Assembly (NCBI GenBank): GCA_037381085.1
Contig: JARRRD010000046.1
Location: 1 to 12,405 of the forward strand
Source: JARRRD01 sp037381085
GTDB lineage: Bacteria; Nitrospirota; Thermodesulfovibrionia; Thermodesulfovibrionales; UBA6898
Reading direction: 5' to 3'
Length of the DNA: 12,405 nucleotides
The number at the start of each line of letters is the position of its first letter. Position 1 is the stretch's first letter. A program made the position numbers and the translations under genes. The notes beneath the pieces are model-generated. The model ran no database searches, was not told the DNA's origin, and saw nothing but the letters and a program-made list of their open reading frames with translations. Below, piece by piece: positions 1-6,599 of the stretch.

Positions 1-179
1 CGGCGGTTGAGCGGGTCAACAAGTCCGTCATCGAGGAGATGATAGTTACCAACACGATCCCGCTCGACAGCAAGCAGCAGCAGTGTGGAAAGTTGAAGGT
101 CTTAAGCATAGCTTCCCTTATCGGAGAGGCGATACGGAGGATTCATGAGGAATCGTCCATAAGTTCTTTGTTTGTATAG
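1..179 (+). CDS. prs: Ribose-phosphate pyrophosphokinase, C-terminal end (partial)
   Basis: Only the last 58 codons are present, read in the frame starting at base 3 and ending at TAG 177-179. The translation contains TNTIPL, then KLKVLSIASLIGEAIRRIHE and a short SISSLF tail. This is the typical C-terminus of bacterial PRPP synthetase, which makes 5-phosphoribosyl-1-pyrophosphate from ribose 5-phosphate and ATP in the cytoplasm for nucleotide, His and Trp synthesis. The catalytic loop and PRPP-binding site lie upstream of the window. The gene is followed after 14 bases by rplY and then pth; prs-rplY-pth is a widespread bacterial order, which supports the call. The 5' part and promoter cannot be seen. 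Confidence 0.9.
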   Translation, partial: AVERVNKSVIEEMIVTNTIPLDSKQQQCGKLKVLSIASLIGEAIRRIHEESSISSLFV

Positions 180-181
180 AA

Positions 182-189
182 GAGGAGGT
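182..189 (+). promoter_or_regulatory. Strong ribosome binding site of rplY
   Basis: GAGGAGGT lies 4 bases before ATG 194, a near-perfect Shine-Dalgarno sequence. It lies in the 14-base gap after prs, so rplY needs no separate promoter and is probably translated at high level. Confidence 0.8.
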
Positions 190-193
190 AGAT

Positions 194-862
194 ATGGAAA
201 AATTCAGTATAGCTGCGGAAGCAAGGGAAGGGCAGGGGAAAGGCGCTGCCCGGTCCCTTCGCAGGGAAGGAATGGTTCCCGCTGTTCTTTATAGAGAGGG
301 AAGGGCGCAGTCGATCAAACTATCCGGAAAGGAACTCTCTAAACTCATTAACACAATAAAGGGAGAACAGGTGATGGTGAACCTCCAGTTTGCGGGGGGA
401 GAAAAGAAGCTTGCACTCCTGAAGGATTACCAGGTGGACCCAATAAAGGGTGAACTGCTTCACACCGACTTCTTCGAGGTTTCGCTTTCCGAGGAGGTTC
501 GAGTGACTGCCCATGTGGTGACGACCGGAGAGCCCATAGGGGTGAAGAGGGATGCCGGGATACTTCAACACGTTTTGAGAGAAGTCGAGATAGAGTGCCT
601 CCCCGACAAGATCCCGGGCAGGATCGAAGTCGATATCTCGACGCTGGAGATAGGCCAGGCGGTCCATGTCTCGGACCTGAGATTCGAAGAGGGAATAAAG
701 GTGCTGACCGACCCGGGCGACGTTATCGTTACCGTCACCGCACCGGCGGTGGAAGCAGCGCCTGCGGCCGAGGAGGCAGCGGCGGCAGTCGAGACTGCGG
801 AACCTGAAGTTGCAAAGAAGGGTAAGAAGGAAGAAGAGGAACCCGAAAAGAAGGAGAAATAA
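194..862 (+). CDS. rplY: 50S ribosomal protein L25/general stress protein CTC (TL5 type)
   Basis: A 222-residue two-domain L25 that binds 5S rRNA in the large ribosomal subunit. Residues about 1-95 form the L25 beta-barrel domain, with the early KGAARSLRREGMVPAVLY segment typical of 5S-binding L25. Residues about 98-185 are the TL5/CTC C-terminal domain (HTDFFEVSLSEEVRV onward). From about residue 187 a low-complexity Ala/Glu/Lys tail follows, as is common in CTC-type proteins and absent from the 94-residue E. coli L25. ATG 194 is set by a strong Shine-Dalgarno sequence. The gene lies between prs and pth, with only 3 bases between its stop and the pth start. Identification is secure; any stress role is by analogy with Bacillus Ctc. 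Confidence 0.95.
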   Translation: MEKFSIAAEAREGQGKGAARSLRREGMVPAVLYREGRAQSIKLSGKELSKLINTIKGEQVMVNLQFAGGEKKLALLKDYQVDPIKGELLHTDFFEVSLSEEVRVTAHVVTTGEPIGVKRDAGILQHVLREVEIECLPDKIPGRIEVDISTLEIGQAVHVSDLRFEEGIKVLTDPGDVIVTVTAPAVEAAPAAEEAAAAVETAEPEVAKKGKKEEEEPEKKEK

Positions 863-865
863 TTC

Positions 866-1450
866 TTGTGGATTGTCGTGGGGCTTGGAAATCCGGGAAG
901 CAGATATTCACGGACACGACATAACATCGGGTTTCAGGTCCTGGACGAGCTTGCCAGACGGCACCGGCTGGAATTCAGGGAGAAGACCGGTTACCGCATA
1001 TGCAGCGGCTCCATAGAGGGCGATGAGACTGTCCTCGTGGAGCCGTTGACATTTATGAACAGGAGCGGGGCCGCGGTCGGCAAGGTGGCAGGCAGGCTTG
1101 CAGTCCCTTCTGAACGCATTATAGTCGTCCATGACGACCTTGATCTCGATACGGGCGCACTGAAGATAAGGTGCAAAGGATCCTCCGGAGGGCACAAGGG
1201 GGTGGAGTCCGTAATACAAAACCTGGGGACGAAGGATTTTGTGAGGGTCAAGATCGGCATAGGGAGGTCCGGGGTCATCCCGCCTGAAAAGTATGTCCTT
1301 TCGAAGTTCACCGCGGCGGAGTTCACTTCCGTGAAAGCCGCGGTAGCAGAGGCGGTGTCGGCAGTACATGCCATACTGGCGGAGGGCGTGGAAAAGGCGA
1401 TGAACAGGTTCAACAGGGGGGCAAAAACCGCCACGGAAGGCCCGAAATGA
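866..1450 (+). CDS. pth: Peptidyl-tRNA hydrolase (TTG start)
   Basis: This 194-residue enzyme cleaves the ester bond of peptidyl-tRNAs released by stalled ribosomes, recycling tRNA in the cytoplasm. The N-terminal VVGLGNPG (N9) and the catalytic His19 in TRHNIGF are present, as are PLTFMNRSG (M64, N65) and the HDDLD motif with D90, matching E. coli Asp93. GGHKG at 108-112 carries Lys111 where E. coli has Asn114 (GGHNG). Length matches the family. The start must be TTG 866: the glycine-rich first strand follows directly, and AAGGAGA at 851-857, inside the end of rplY, is a well-placed ribosome binding site. It is almost certainly co-transcribed with prs-rplY. No terminator is visible after it. 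Confidence 0.96.
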   Translation: MWIVVGLGNPGSRYSRTRHNIGFQVLDELARRHRLEFREKTGYRICSGSIEGDETVLVEPLTFMNRSGAAVGKVAGRLAVPSERIIVVHDDLDLDTGALKIRCKGSSGGHKGVESVIQNLGTKDFVRVKIGIGRSGVIPPEKYVLSKFTAAEFTSVKAAVAEAVSAVHAILAEGVEKAMNRFNRGAKTATEGPK

Positions 1451-1474
1451 GCGCGACGGAGGGGTGGACCGCCG

Positions 1475-1503
1475 TTGACAAATATGGCCTTCTGTGATAT
1501 TTT
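1475..1503 (+). promoter_or_regulatory. Sigma-70-type promoter for the YeeE transporter
   Basis: A perfect -35 box TTGACA (1475-1480) is followed by a 17-base spacer and TATTTT (1498-1503) as the -10 box. An AT-rich 5' leader and a GGGAGGGAGAG ribosome binding site follow, ending 4 bases before ATG 1551. Position and spacing indicate that the transporter is transcribed independently of the prs-rplY-pth operon. Confidence 0.7.
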
Positions 1504-1550
1504 AAACAACTTTTAAAAAAACAATAAATAAAGAGTCGGGAGGGAGAGTT

Positions 1551-2612
1551 ATGGGAAGTGTATCGTTCGGTTTTATTGTCTCCGCCTTATTGGTCGGAGG
1601 CGCGTTCGGGTTTATTCTTCAGAGGGGAAGGTTCTGCATGAACACCGCATTCAGGGACACCATCTTCATCAAGGACTTCACGATGTTCCGCGCTTATCTC
1701 ATCGCCCTGTCGGTAATGATCATCGGTTCCAATATACTGAATGACGCCGGTATCATCAATCTCCAGGCACAGACTTTTTATCCGTTTGCGAATATCATCG
1801 GCGGGTTTATATTCGGACTCGGCATGGTCATGGCGGGTGGCTGCGGAAGCGGGATCGTTTACAGGGTGGGCGAAGGTCAGCTCGCCTCCTGGCTTGCGTG
1901 GCTTGGTTTCTTCCTGGGCATCGGAATGACGACCCACGGTATGCTGAGGCCGGTGAAAGATTGGCTCAGAGGCGTATCGGTCGGGCCGCACCAGATGACC
2001 CTCTATGGGCTTATCGGAGGAGGCATAACGGCCAAGTGGATAGTAATCTTTGTATTATGTACGATCTTCTTACTCTTCACCCTCAAGAGCAAACCCTTTA
2101 CGCCGAGAAAGCAGAAAGGCTTCTACTGGTCCCTGACAGGACTGCTGGCGGGCCTCGTCGGTGTTATAGCTTTCTGGGCTTCCGAGCACTGGGGTTCGCC
2201 CGGTTTCGCCAGGGGCCTGAATTTCACGACCCCGACAGGAGAACTTTTCTTCACGTTTCTGACCGGCCATGCGAAGTCTCCCGTTTATTTCCCGGAGTAT
2301 AAATTGGGCATTTTCTCGACGACATGGGCCGCCATATATATGGTCGGCGTGCCGATAGGCTCATTTATCAGCGCCAAGATACTCAAAGAATTTATATGGA
2401 AGGTGGCCCCTGCCAGGGAGCTCCTCACCGTCCTGATGGGAAGTCTCATGATGGGCTTCGGCGCCGTGACGGGAGGCGGATGTAACATAGGACAGGCCCT
2501 TACGGGATTTGCGACTTTGTCGGTCGGAAGTATCGTGGCCAGTATTTTCATAATTCTGGGCAACTGGACAATGGTCTATTTCAAGTTCATCAAGCCGATG
2601 AATGAAATGTAA
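1551..2612 (+). CDS. YeeE/YedE family sulfur-compound (thiosulfate) transporter
   Basis: A 353-residue polytopic inner-membrane protein of the Sulf_transp (YeeE/YedE, TsuA) family, with many hydrophobic segments spread over its whole length and two related halves. The family's cysteine motifs are present: Cys29 in GRFCMN, Cys98 in MAGGCGSG and Cys311 in TGGGCNIGQ. In the structurally studied Spirochaeta thermophila homologue, equivalent cysteines take part in passing thiosulfate through the membrane. The likely role is therefore uptake of thiosulfate or a related reduced sulfur species; the exact substrate is inferred. It has its own promoter and terminator. The gene just downstream encodes a TusA-like protein, and YeeE-type transporters often neighbour TusA/YeeD proteins that accept sulfur inside the cell, which supports a sulfur role. 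Confidence 0.9.
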   Translation: MGSVSFGFIVSALLVGGAFGFILQRGRFCMNTAFRDTIFIKDFTMFRAYLIALSVMIIGSNILNDAGIINLQAQTFYPFANIIGGFIFGLGMVMAGGCGSGIVYRVGEGQLASWLAWLGFFLGIGMTTHGMLRPVKDWLRGVSVGPHQMTLYGLIGGGITAKWIVIFVLCTIFLLFTLKSKPFTPRKQKGFYWSLTGLLAGLVGVIAFWASEHWGSPGFARGLNFTTPTGELFFTFLTGHAKSPVYFPEYKLGIFSTTWAAIYMVGVPIGSFISAKILKEFIWKVAPARELLTVLMGSLMMGFGAVTGGGCNIGQALTGFATLSVGSIVASIFIILGNWTMVYFKFIKPMNEM

Positions 2613-2637
2613 GTATTATTTCAAGTGGATTCCCGGG

Positions 2638-2670
2638 CCTGAGAGGTGCGCGGCATCTCTCAGGTTTTTT
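2638..2670 (+). terminator. Intrinsic terminator after the YeeE transporter
   Basis: CCTGAGAG (2638-2645) pairs perfectly with CTCTCAGG (2657-2664). Inner pairs G-T, T-A, G-C and C-G extend the stem to 12 bp around a 3-base loop. Six T residues (2665-2670) follow directly. It lies 26 bases past the transporter stop and so separates it from the TusA-like gene. Confidence 0.9.
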
Positions 2671-2677
2671 GTGGGGG

Positions 2678-2704
2678 CCTCGGCCCTGATGTCAGGGTTC
2701 GAGG
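2678..2704 (+). other. Second hairpin downstream of the terminator
   Basis: CCTCG (2678-2682) pairs with CGAGG (2700-2704) and CCCTG (2684-2688) with CAGGG (2693-2697), around a four-base loop. A G opposite TT lies at the junction. No T-tract follows, so it is not an intrinsic terminator on this strand. It lies in the 5' region of the TusA-like gene and could be a structured leader or a chance inverted repeat. Confidence 0.4.
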
Positions 2705-2776
2705 GGGAGGTAAGACGCATTTTGAATATCACCCTTCTGGAAAAAAGTCCGGCTTTATTTATAAACTAGGAAGGTG

Positions 2777-3001
2777 ATGATTGATGCCCGCGAGATTGAG
2801 CTGCTGGACCTCCTGTTGCAGCTGAAAGATTTGTTCGCTGCGCAATGCGGGCTCGAGGTCAACGTGGACGTTCTCGTCGGAGATTTCCGTGACTCGAAGA
2901 AGATTTCGGCGTTTGCTGCCATGTCGGGATGCCAGACGGAAATTCAGGAGAGAGACGGCTGTTACCTTGTGCGTATAACGGGCAGCATCTGCTGCGGGTG
3001 A
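2777..3001 (+). CDS. TusA-like small protein lacking the CPxP cysteine
   Basis: A 74-residue protein whose order of elements follows the TusA/SirA/YedF fold. A beta-alpha start (IDAREIELLDLLLQLKDL) is followed by a strand with the Asp position (VNVDVLVGD, D36), a helix (KISAFAAMSG) and final strands (TEIQERDGCYLVRI). In TusA the first helix begins with CPxP, whose Cys carries the persulfide; the aligned stretch here is L9-L-D-L, so the canonical sulfur carrier is missing. Other cysteines are C24, C52, C62 and an unusual C-terminal C72-C73-Gly, which might substitute. AGGAAGG at 2768-2774 favours ATG 2777; GTG 2774 would add one residue. It lies between a YeeE transporter and an FAD enzyme, with the next start 19 bases on. 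The fold call is by eye and the function unknown. Confidence 0.7.
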   Translation: MIDAREIELLDLLLQLKDLFAAQCGLEVNVDVLVGDFRDSKKISAFAAMSGCQTEIQERDGCYLVRITGSICCG

Positions 3002-3020
3002 AAAGAACGCCGATACTTTC

Positions 3021-4460
3021 ATGCATGACTCCCCGGACCTAAATAATAGCACTATAGTACTGGGCGGGGGCCTTACGGGTCTTTCGGCAGGGTATGTGCT
3101 GTCGGCGGCAGGCTTCGGGGTGGAGGTTATCGAGAACGGTTCGACCGTGGGCGGTCTGTCCAGGACCATCGAAAAAGAAGGGTTTCGTTTCGACCTGGGC
3201 GGTCACAGGTTTTTTACCAGGGACGAAAGGATCAACGACCTGGTCCGCCGACTGATGGGTGAAGAGCTTGTTACCGTTCCCCGCACTAGCAAGATCTTTA
3301 TGAGGGGCAGGTACTTCGACTATCCGCTGAAGCCGCTGAACGCCATGTTCGGTCTTGGCATACCCGTAATGCTGCGTATATTTGCAGACTACGGGCTTGA
3401 AAAGATGAAGGGTCTGACAAACAGGACCGAAGCGGTTTCCCTCGAAGAGTGGGTGGTCAGGCAGTTCGGCCGCACGATGTTCAATATCTACTTCAAGGGA
3501 TACAGCGAGAAGGTCTGGGGTATCGGATGCGACCGGATAAGCGCCGAGTGGGTGGAGCAGCGCATCAGGGGACTTTCACTGGCGAAGGCCGTCAAAAACG
3601 CCTTTTTTAAATTCAGCGGGAAGGACGTGCCCAGTCTGGTAGACAGGTTTTTGTATCCGAGACGGGGAATAGGCCGCATTTCAGACAGGATGAAAGAGGA
3701 GATAGACAGGGTAAATCGCGTCCATACCGGAACCGCCGTGGAGCGCATTAACCATAGCGGACATACGGTGGAGAGCGTCGTCGTCCGCAGGGCCGGCCGG
3801 ACCGAAACCGTGCCGGGAAGATATTTCATATCCAGCGTGCCCCTGACAGCGATGGTGAGGGGCCTTGATCCGGCACCGCCCGAGGCGGTCCTGGAAGCCG
3901 CGGCTAAACTCAGGTTCCGGGACCTTGTGGTTGTGGCCGTAATGCTGGACAAGAAAAGGGCCACGGACCAGACGTGGATTTATATTCCAGAGCAGAAAAT
4001 CCCCTTTGGAAGAATCCACGAGCCGACCAACTGGAGCGCGGACATGGCGCCCCCGGGCAAGACGCTCGTGGTCATGGAATTCTTCAGCTTCAGGGGAGAC
4101 GAGATCTGGAACGCGAGCGACGCGACGCTTACCAATGCCGCGGTAGAGAGCCTCGAACTTCTCGGTTTTATAAAGGGCCCGGAGGTCATCGGCAGTGAAG
4201 TGGTCAGGGTGCCTGATGCTTATCCTCTTTTTGATGTCGGATATGGAAGGCACTGCGATGAAATACAGGGCTACCTTCAGGGTTTCAAGAACCTTTATAT
4301 AGCCGGCAGATGCGGGATGTTCAGGTATTACAATATGGACCATGCCATAGAGTCGGGGATGAAGGCTGCCCGGGCCGTAATCAGCGATGCCCGCCGTGCG
4401 GAAGGGGATGAGGATGTCGAGACGGTCCTGGCGGGTGATGAACCATGCGCTGCGCATTAG
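3021..4460 (+). CDS. FAD-dependent oxidoreductase, UDP-galactopyranose-mutase/HemY-like
   Basis: A 479-residue flavoprotein. An N-terminal dinucleotide-binding fold shows VLGGGLTGLSAG (residues 13-24, GxGxxG) and Glu38 at the end of the second strand. The FAD-contact segment GGLSRT and a GFRFDLGGHRFFT segment follow. Near the C-terminus LYIAGRCGMFRYYNMDHAIESG resembles the second FAD motif of amine-oxidase-type enzymes. The overall pattern suits the amine-oxidase/protoporphyrinogen-oxidase/UDP-galactopyranose-mutase superfamily, whose members oxidise, desaturate or isomerise lipids, porphyrins, amines or nucleotide sugars. No residue here settles the substrate. No membrane helix or signal peptide is evident. 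The ribosome binding site is weak, so translation may depend on the gene 19 bases upstream. Its 3' end overlaps the radical SAM gene by 16 bases, implying joint function. Confidence 0.8.
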   Translation: MHDSPDLNNSTIVLGGGLTGLSAGYVLSAAGFGVEVIENGSTVGGLSRTIEKEGFRFDLGGHRFFTRDERINDLVRRLMGEELVTVPRTSKIFMRGRYFDYPLKPLNAMFGLGIPVMLRIFADYGLEKMKGLTNRTEAVSLEEWVVRQFGRTMFNIYFKGYSEKVWGIGCDRISAEWVEQRIRGLSLAKAVKNAFFKFSGKDVPSLVDRFLYPRRGIGRISDRMKEEIDRVNRVHTGTAVERINHSGHTVESVVVRRAGRTETVPGRYFISSVPLTAMVRGLDPAPPEAVLEAAAKLRFRDLVVVAVMLDKKRATDQTWIYIPEQKIPFGRIHEPTNWSADMAPPGKTLVVMEFFSFRGDEIWNASDATLTNAAVESLELLGFIKGPEVIGSEVVRVPDAYPLFDVGYGRHCDEIQGYLQGFKNLYIAGRCGMFRYYNMDHAIESGMKAARAVISDARRAEGDEDVETVLAGDEPCAAH

Positions 4461-5887
4461 TCATTCCCTCGTGGGTCCCGGAGGACATCTTTTCTTCGAA
4501 GACCGCAAGCTCCCAGATTAACTACTGGCAGCCCCTCGGCACGCTTTACGTGGCTGCGGTCCTTCAGCGGGCCGGGCATGATGTGAAATTCTTCAACGGG
4601 GCGTTCATGACCCACGAGGCGGTTCTCTCCGGCATACGAAAGTTTGATCCGGGGTTCATCGGGATTTATTCCACCACCTTTGGATGGCAGAAGGCGAAAA
4701 AGACAGCCTCCGATCTGAAGAAGATGCTTGGTGTAGGGCCCTTTGTCTGCGCCGGCGGCCCGTATCCCATCGCCTTGCAGGAACGCTGTATCGAGGATGC
4801 GGGAGATTGCATCGATGCCGTGGTGACCGGGGAGGGTGAATTCACGGTCCTCGAAATGATAGAGCATATCGAGGCGGGCAAGTCCTTTGACGGGGTGTTG
4901 GGCGTTGCCTTCCGCGAAGGAGGCAGGATTGTCAAGAATCCCCCGCGACCCTTGATCTCCGACCTCGATTCCCTGCCCTTTCCCGCGAGGGAGCTCCTTG
5001 GTGACTCAAACCTTTACATACCGCCTCCTGCGACTTACAGGAGAAAACCCGTAGCTGTCCTGATGACATCCAGAGGATGCAACAGGAGATGCATCTACTG
5101 TTTCCAGATCGACAGGGACAGAAAAAGCGGGATCAGGTACCGCGGGGTTGAAAGTGTTTTAAGCGAGATAGAACACTGTCTCGGGCAGGGATACCGGGAG
5201 ATAAAGTTTATCGATGATACACTTGCGGCCGACTACGACAGGGCGATGCAGATTGCGAAGGAAATAAGGGCGAGGGGCCTCGATTTTACCTGGTTTGCCT
5301 CTGCATGCGTGAACCAGGTCGACAGGCCGCTTCTCAGGGCGTTCAAGGACGCGGGTTGCTGGGCGATACTCTTCGGGGCGGAAAGCGGTGTCCGGAAGAA
5401 CCTCAGGACGATCAGGAAGGGAACGACGCCGGAACAGATCAGGAAGGCCGTAAAGACGGCACAGGAAGAGGGACTCAAGGTGAGCACACCGTTTATGTTC
5501 GGCATCCCCGGCGAGACCTTCGAGGAGGGGCTCCGGACGATCGATTTCGCGTTGGATGTAAACCCCGATATCGCCAACTTCCACGCGATAACGCCCTTTC
5601 CAGGGACCTATCTCTATGATAACCTGGACAGGTTTGGAACGATATCGGAGGAGCTCACCGATTTCACCTACCAGGGCGCGGCGTTTGTTCCCCACACCAT
5701 GACGAGGGATGAGATCCTGAAGTTGAGGCAGATAGCTTTTCGCCGGTTTTACGGGAGGCCTTCATTCATGTTGAAGAGTCTCCTGGAACTGCGGACCCCC
5801 CATGATTTCGTCGTAGCGCTCAAGAGCCTGAGGAGCCTCTTCTGGATCGCGGCAAAAAGAGATGTCTTCAGGAGAACGGGGAGATAG
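4445..5887 (+). CDS. B12-binding-type radical SAM protein
   Basis: A 480-residue protein. Residues about 1-180 resemble the cobalamin-binding-like Rossmann domain of class B radical SAM enzymes, with PLGTLYVAAVLQRAGHDVKFFNG and a CAGGPYP/VVTGEGE pattern. I do not see the DxHxxG motif that ligates cobalamin from below, so B12 would bind base-off without His or not at all. The radical SAM core follows, with the [4Fe-4S] motif C212-x3-C216-x2-C219 (SRGCNRRCIYCF) and later FIDDT, GAESG and FGIPGET segments typical of this class. The Arg/Lys-rich C-terminus has no membrane segment. Such enzymes methylate or cyclise unactivated carbons in lipids, tetrapyrroles and natural products; the substrate here is unknown. 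The start overlaps the FAD oxidoreductase end by 16 bases, suggesting translational coupling. Confidence 0.88.
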   Translation: MRCALVIPSWVPEDIFSSKTASSQINYWQPLGTLYVAAVLQRAGHDVKFFNGAFMTHEAVLSGIRKFDPGFIGIYSTTFGWQKAKKTASDLKKMLGVGPFVCAGGPYPIALQERCIEDAGDCIDAVVTGEGEFTVLEMIEHIEAGKSFDGVLGVAFREGGRIVKNPPRPLISDLDSLPFPARELLGDSNLYIPPPATYRRKPVAVLMTSRGCNRRCIYCFQIDRDRKSGIRYRGVESVLSEIEHCLGQGYREIKFIDDTLAADYDRAMQIAKEIRARGLDFTWFASACVNQVDRPLLRAFKDAGCWAILFGAESGVRKNLRTIRKGTTPEQIRKAVKTAQEEGLKVSTPFMFGIPGETFEEGLRTIDFALDVNPDIANFHAITPFPGTYLYDNLDRFGTISEELTDFTYQGAAFVPHTMTRDEILKLRQIAFRRFYGRPSFMLKSLLELRTPHDFVVALKSLRSLFWIAAKRDVFRRTGR

Positions 5888-5947
5888 GCGGTCAACCGGT
5901 CAAACAGGAAGGGATTCGAAACATAACCTTATAATCAGAATTTGATG

Positions 5948-5975
5948 TTGACAGGTATGACATCATAAGTACAAT
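5948..5975 (+). promoter_or_regulatory. Strong sigma-70-like promoter for the envelope metal/redox cluster
   Basis: TTGACA (5948-5953) is followed by a 16-base spacer and TACAAT (5970-5975), matching 11 of 12 consensus bases. Transcription would start near 5982, about 120 bases before the Cys-rich gene at 6105. It lies just after the end of the radical SAM gene, whose 3' side shows no terminator. Confidence 0.65.
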
Positions 5976-5982
5976 AATTGGC

Positions 5983-6108
5983 ATGTATTCCGCGTGCCAG
6001 AATACCACTTTCGATATACTTATTTTGTCAACCGATGCACATGTCCTTGCCCCGTCCATATCTTCCAAGGGGACACCCGGAAAGCCTGAAAGACGGATGC
6101 CAGGATGA
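5983..6108 (+). CDS. Possible 41-codon leader ORF, coupled to the next gene
   Basis: ATG 5983 opens a 41-residue frame ending at TGA 6106-6108, which overlaps the start codon of the next gene as ATGA. No Shine-Dalgarno sequence precedes it. The predicted transcription start is about one base upstream, so it would have to be translated as a leaderless message. The peptide (MYSACQNTTFDILILSTDAH at its start) has no motif I recognise. It may be a chance frame, but the ATGA junction and the poor ribosome binding site of the downstream gene make coupling plausible. Confidence 0.25.
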   Translation: MYSACQNTTFDILILSTDAHVLAPSISSKGTPGKPERRMPG

Positions 6109-6527
6109 GTCCCGTCCTTAAGTTGAAGAAGGGACGGAAGAGCTCGATTTGTGTTGCCTTCCTTGTAATAGTGACCTCTTTGTCGCTGAACTTTTTCACG
6201 AAGCCTGCGGCGTGTCCAACGAAGTATGCAGGCAAGGGAATGGCCATGGAAGGGTGCGAATGTTGCTATATGCATCGCCACATCTCCGGGCCTGACGGCA
6301 AGATGCCCGGAAAGTCCCCGGAGATGTGCTGCCACTGCGGCATGTGCCATATCACCAGCGGTACTGCCGTACCATCGGGTGCAGACGGCGTCGCAACAGT
6401 CTATCTGCAGTTGCGGACGGTGTCTTTCCTGCCTCGATTCAGTCCGCGGCATTTCATGGAAAACAGAACCGATCCCGTCTTTTTTCTTCTCGGCCGGGAG
6501 AAGGATCGTCCTCCTGAAACTTCCTGA
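6105..6527 (+). CDS. Exported Cys/His/Met-rich small protein, probably metal-binding
   Basis: A 140-residue protein I cannot assign to a named family. Residues 1-14 are basic and 15-31 hydrophobic (CVAFLVIVTSLSLNFF), forming a signal peptide or anchor. The exported part holds two dense ligand clusters. One has C51-x-C53-C54 followed by MHRH (56-59); the other is MCCHCGMCH (74-82), within which C78-G-M-C81-H82 also fits a heme c CXXCH motif. Met46, 48, 56, 67, 74 and 80 add thioether ligands. The C-terminal half is plain, ending in an RPP-containing tail. The layout recalls small secreted Cys-rich proteins found beside copper-efflux genes, but no homology is claimed. The ribosome binding site is weak. 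A promoter precedes it, a terminator follows, and the Met-rich barrel gene lies next. Copper or a similar soft metal is the likeliest ligand. Confidence 0.6.
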   Translation: MSPVLKLKKGRKSSICVAFLVIVTSLSLNFFTKPAACPTKYAGKGMAMEGCECCYMHRHISGPDGKMPGKSPEMCCHCGMCHITSGTAVPSGADGVATVYLQLRTVSFLPRFSPRHFMENRTDPVFFLLGREKDRPPETS

Positions 6528-6547
6528 TCCGCGGGAGTCCACAATCT

Positions 6548-6583
6548 GAAGAGTCCGGCCCGAGGCCGGGCCGGCTTCTTTTT
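6548..6583 (+). terminator. Intrinsic terminator after the Cys-rich gene
   Basis: CCGGCCCG (6555-6562) pairs perfectly with CGGGCCGG (6567-6574) around a four-base loop. GAAG (6548-6551) can pair with CTTC (6575-6578) outside a small bulge, and TTCTTTTT (6576-6583) follows. It lies 20 bases past the Cys-rich gene stop, so the barrel gene needs readthrough or its own promoter. Confidence 0.85.
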
Positions 6584-6599
6584 GTGTGCTCTCCGCAGT

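Noticed and set aside
2722..2765. TTGAAT and TATAAA as a promoter for the TusA-like gene
   Set aside because: Spacing between the boxes is far from 17 bases, and a start after TATAAA would leave no room for the ribosome binding site.
3681..4457. 258-codon - strand frame inside the FAD oxidoreductase gene
   Set aside because: It lies wholly opposite a gene with clear FAD motifs and has Arg/His-rich, motif-free composition; a shadow frame.
5889..5905. Short GGTCAA direct repeat just after the radical SAM gene
   Set aside because: Only two 6-base copies with no array, terminator shape or dyad; chance level.
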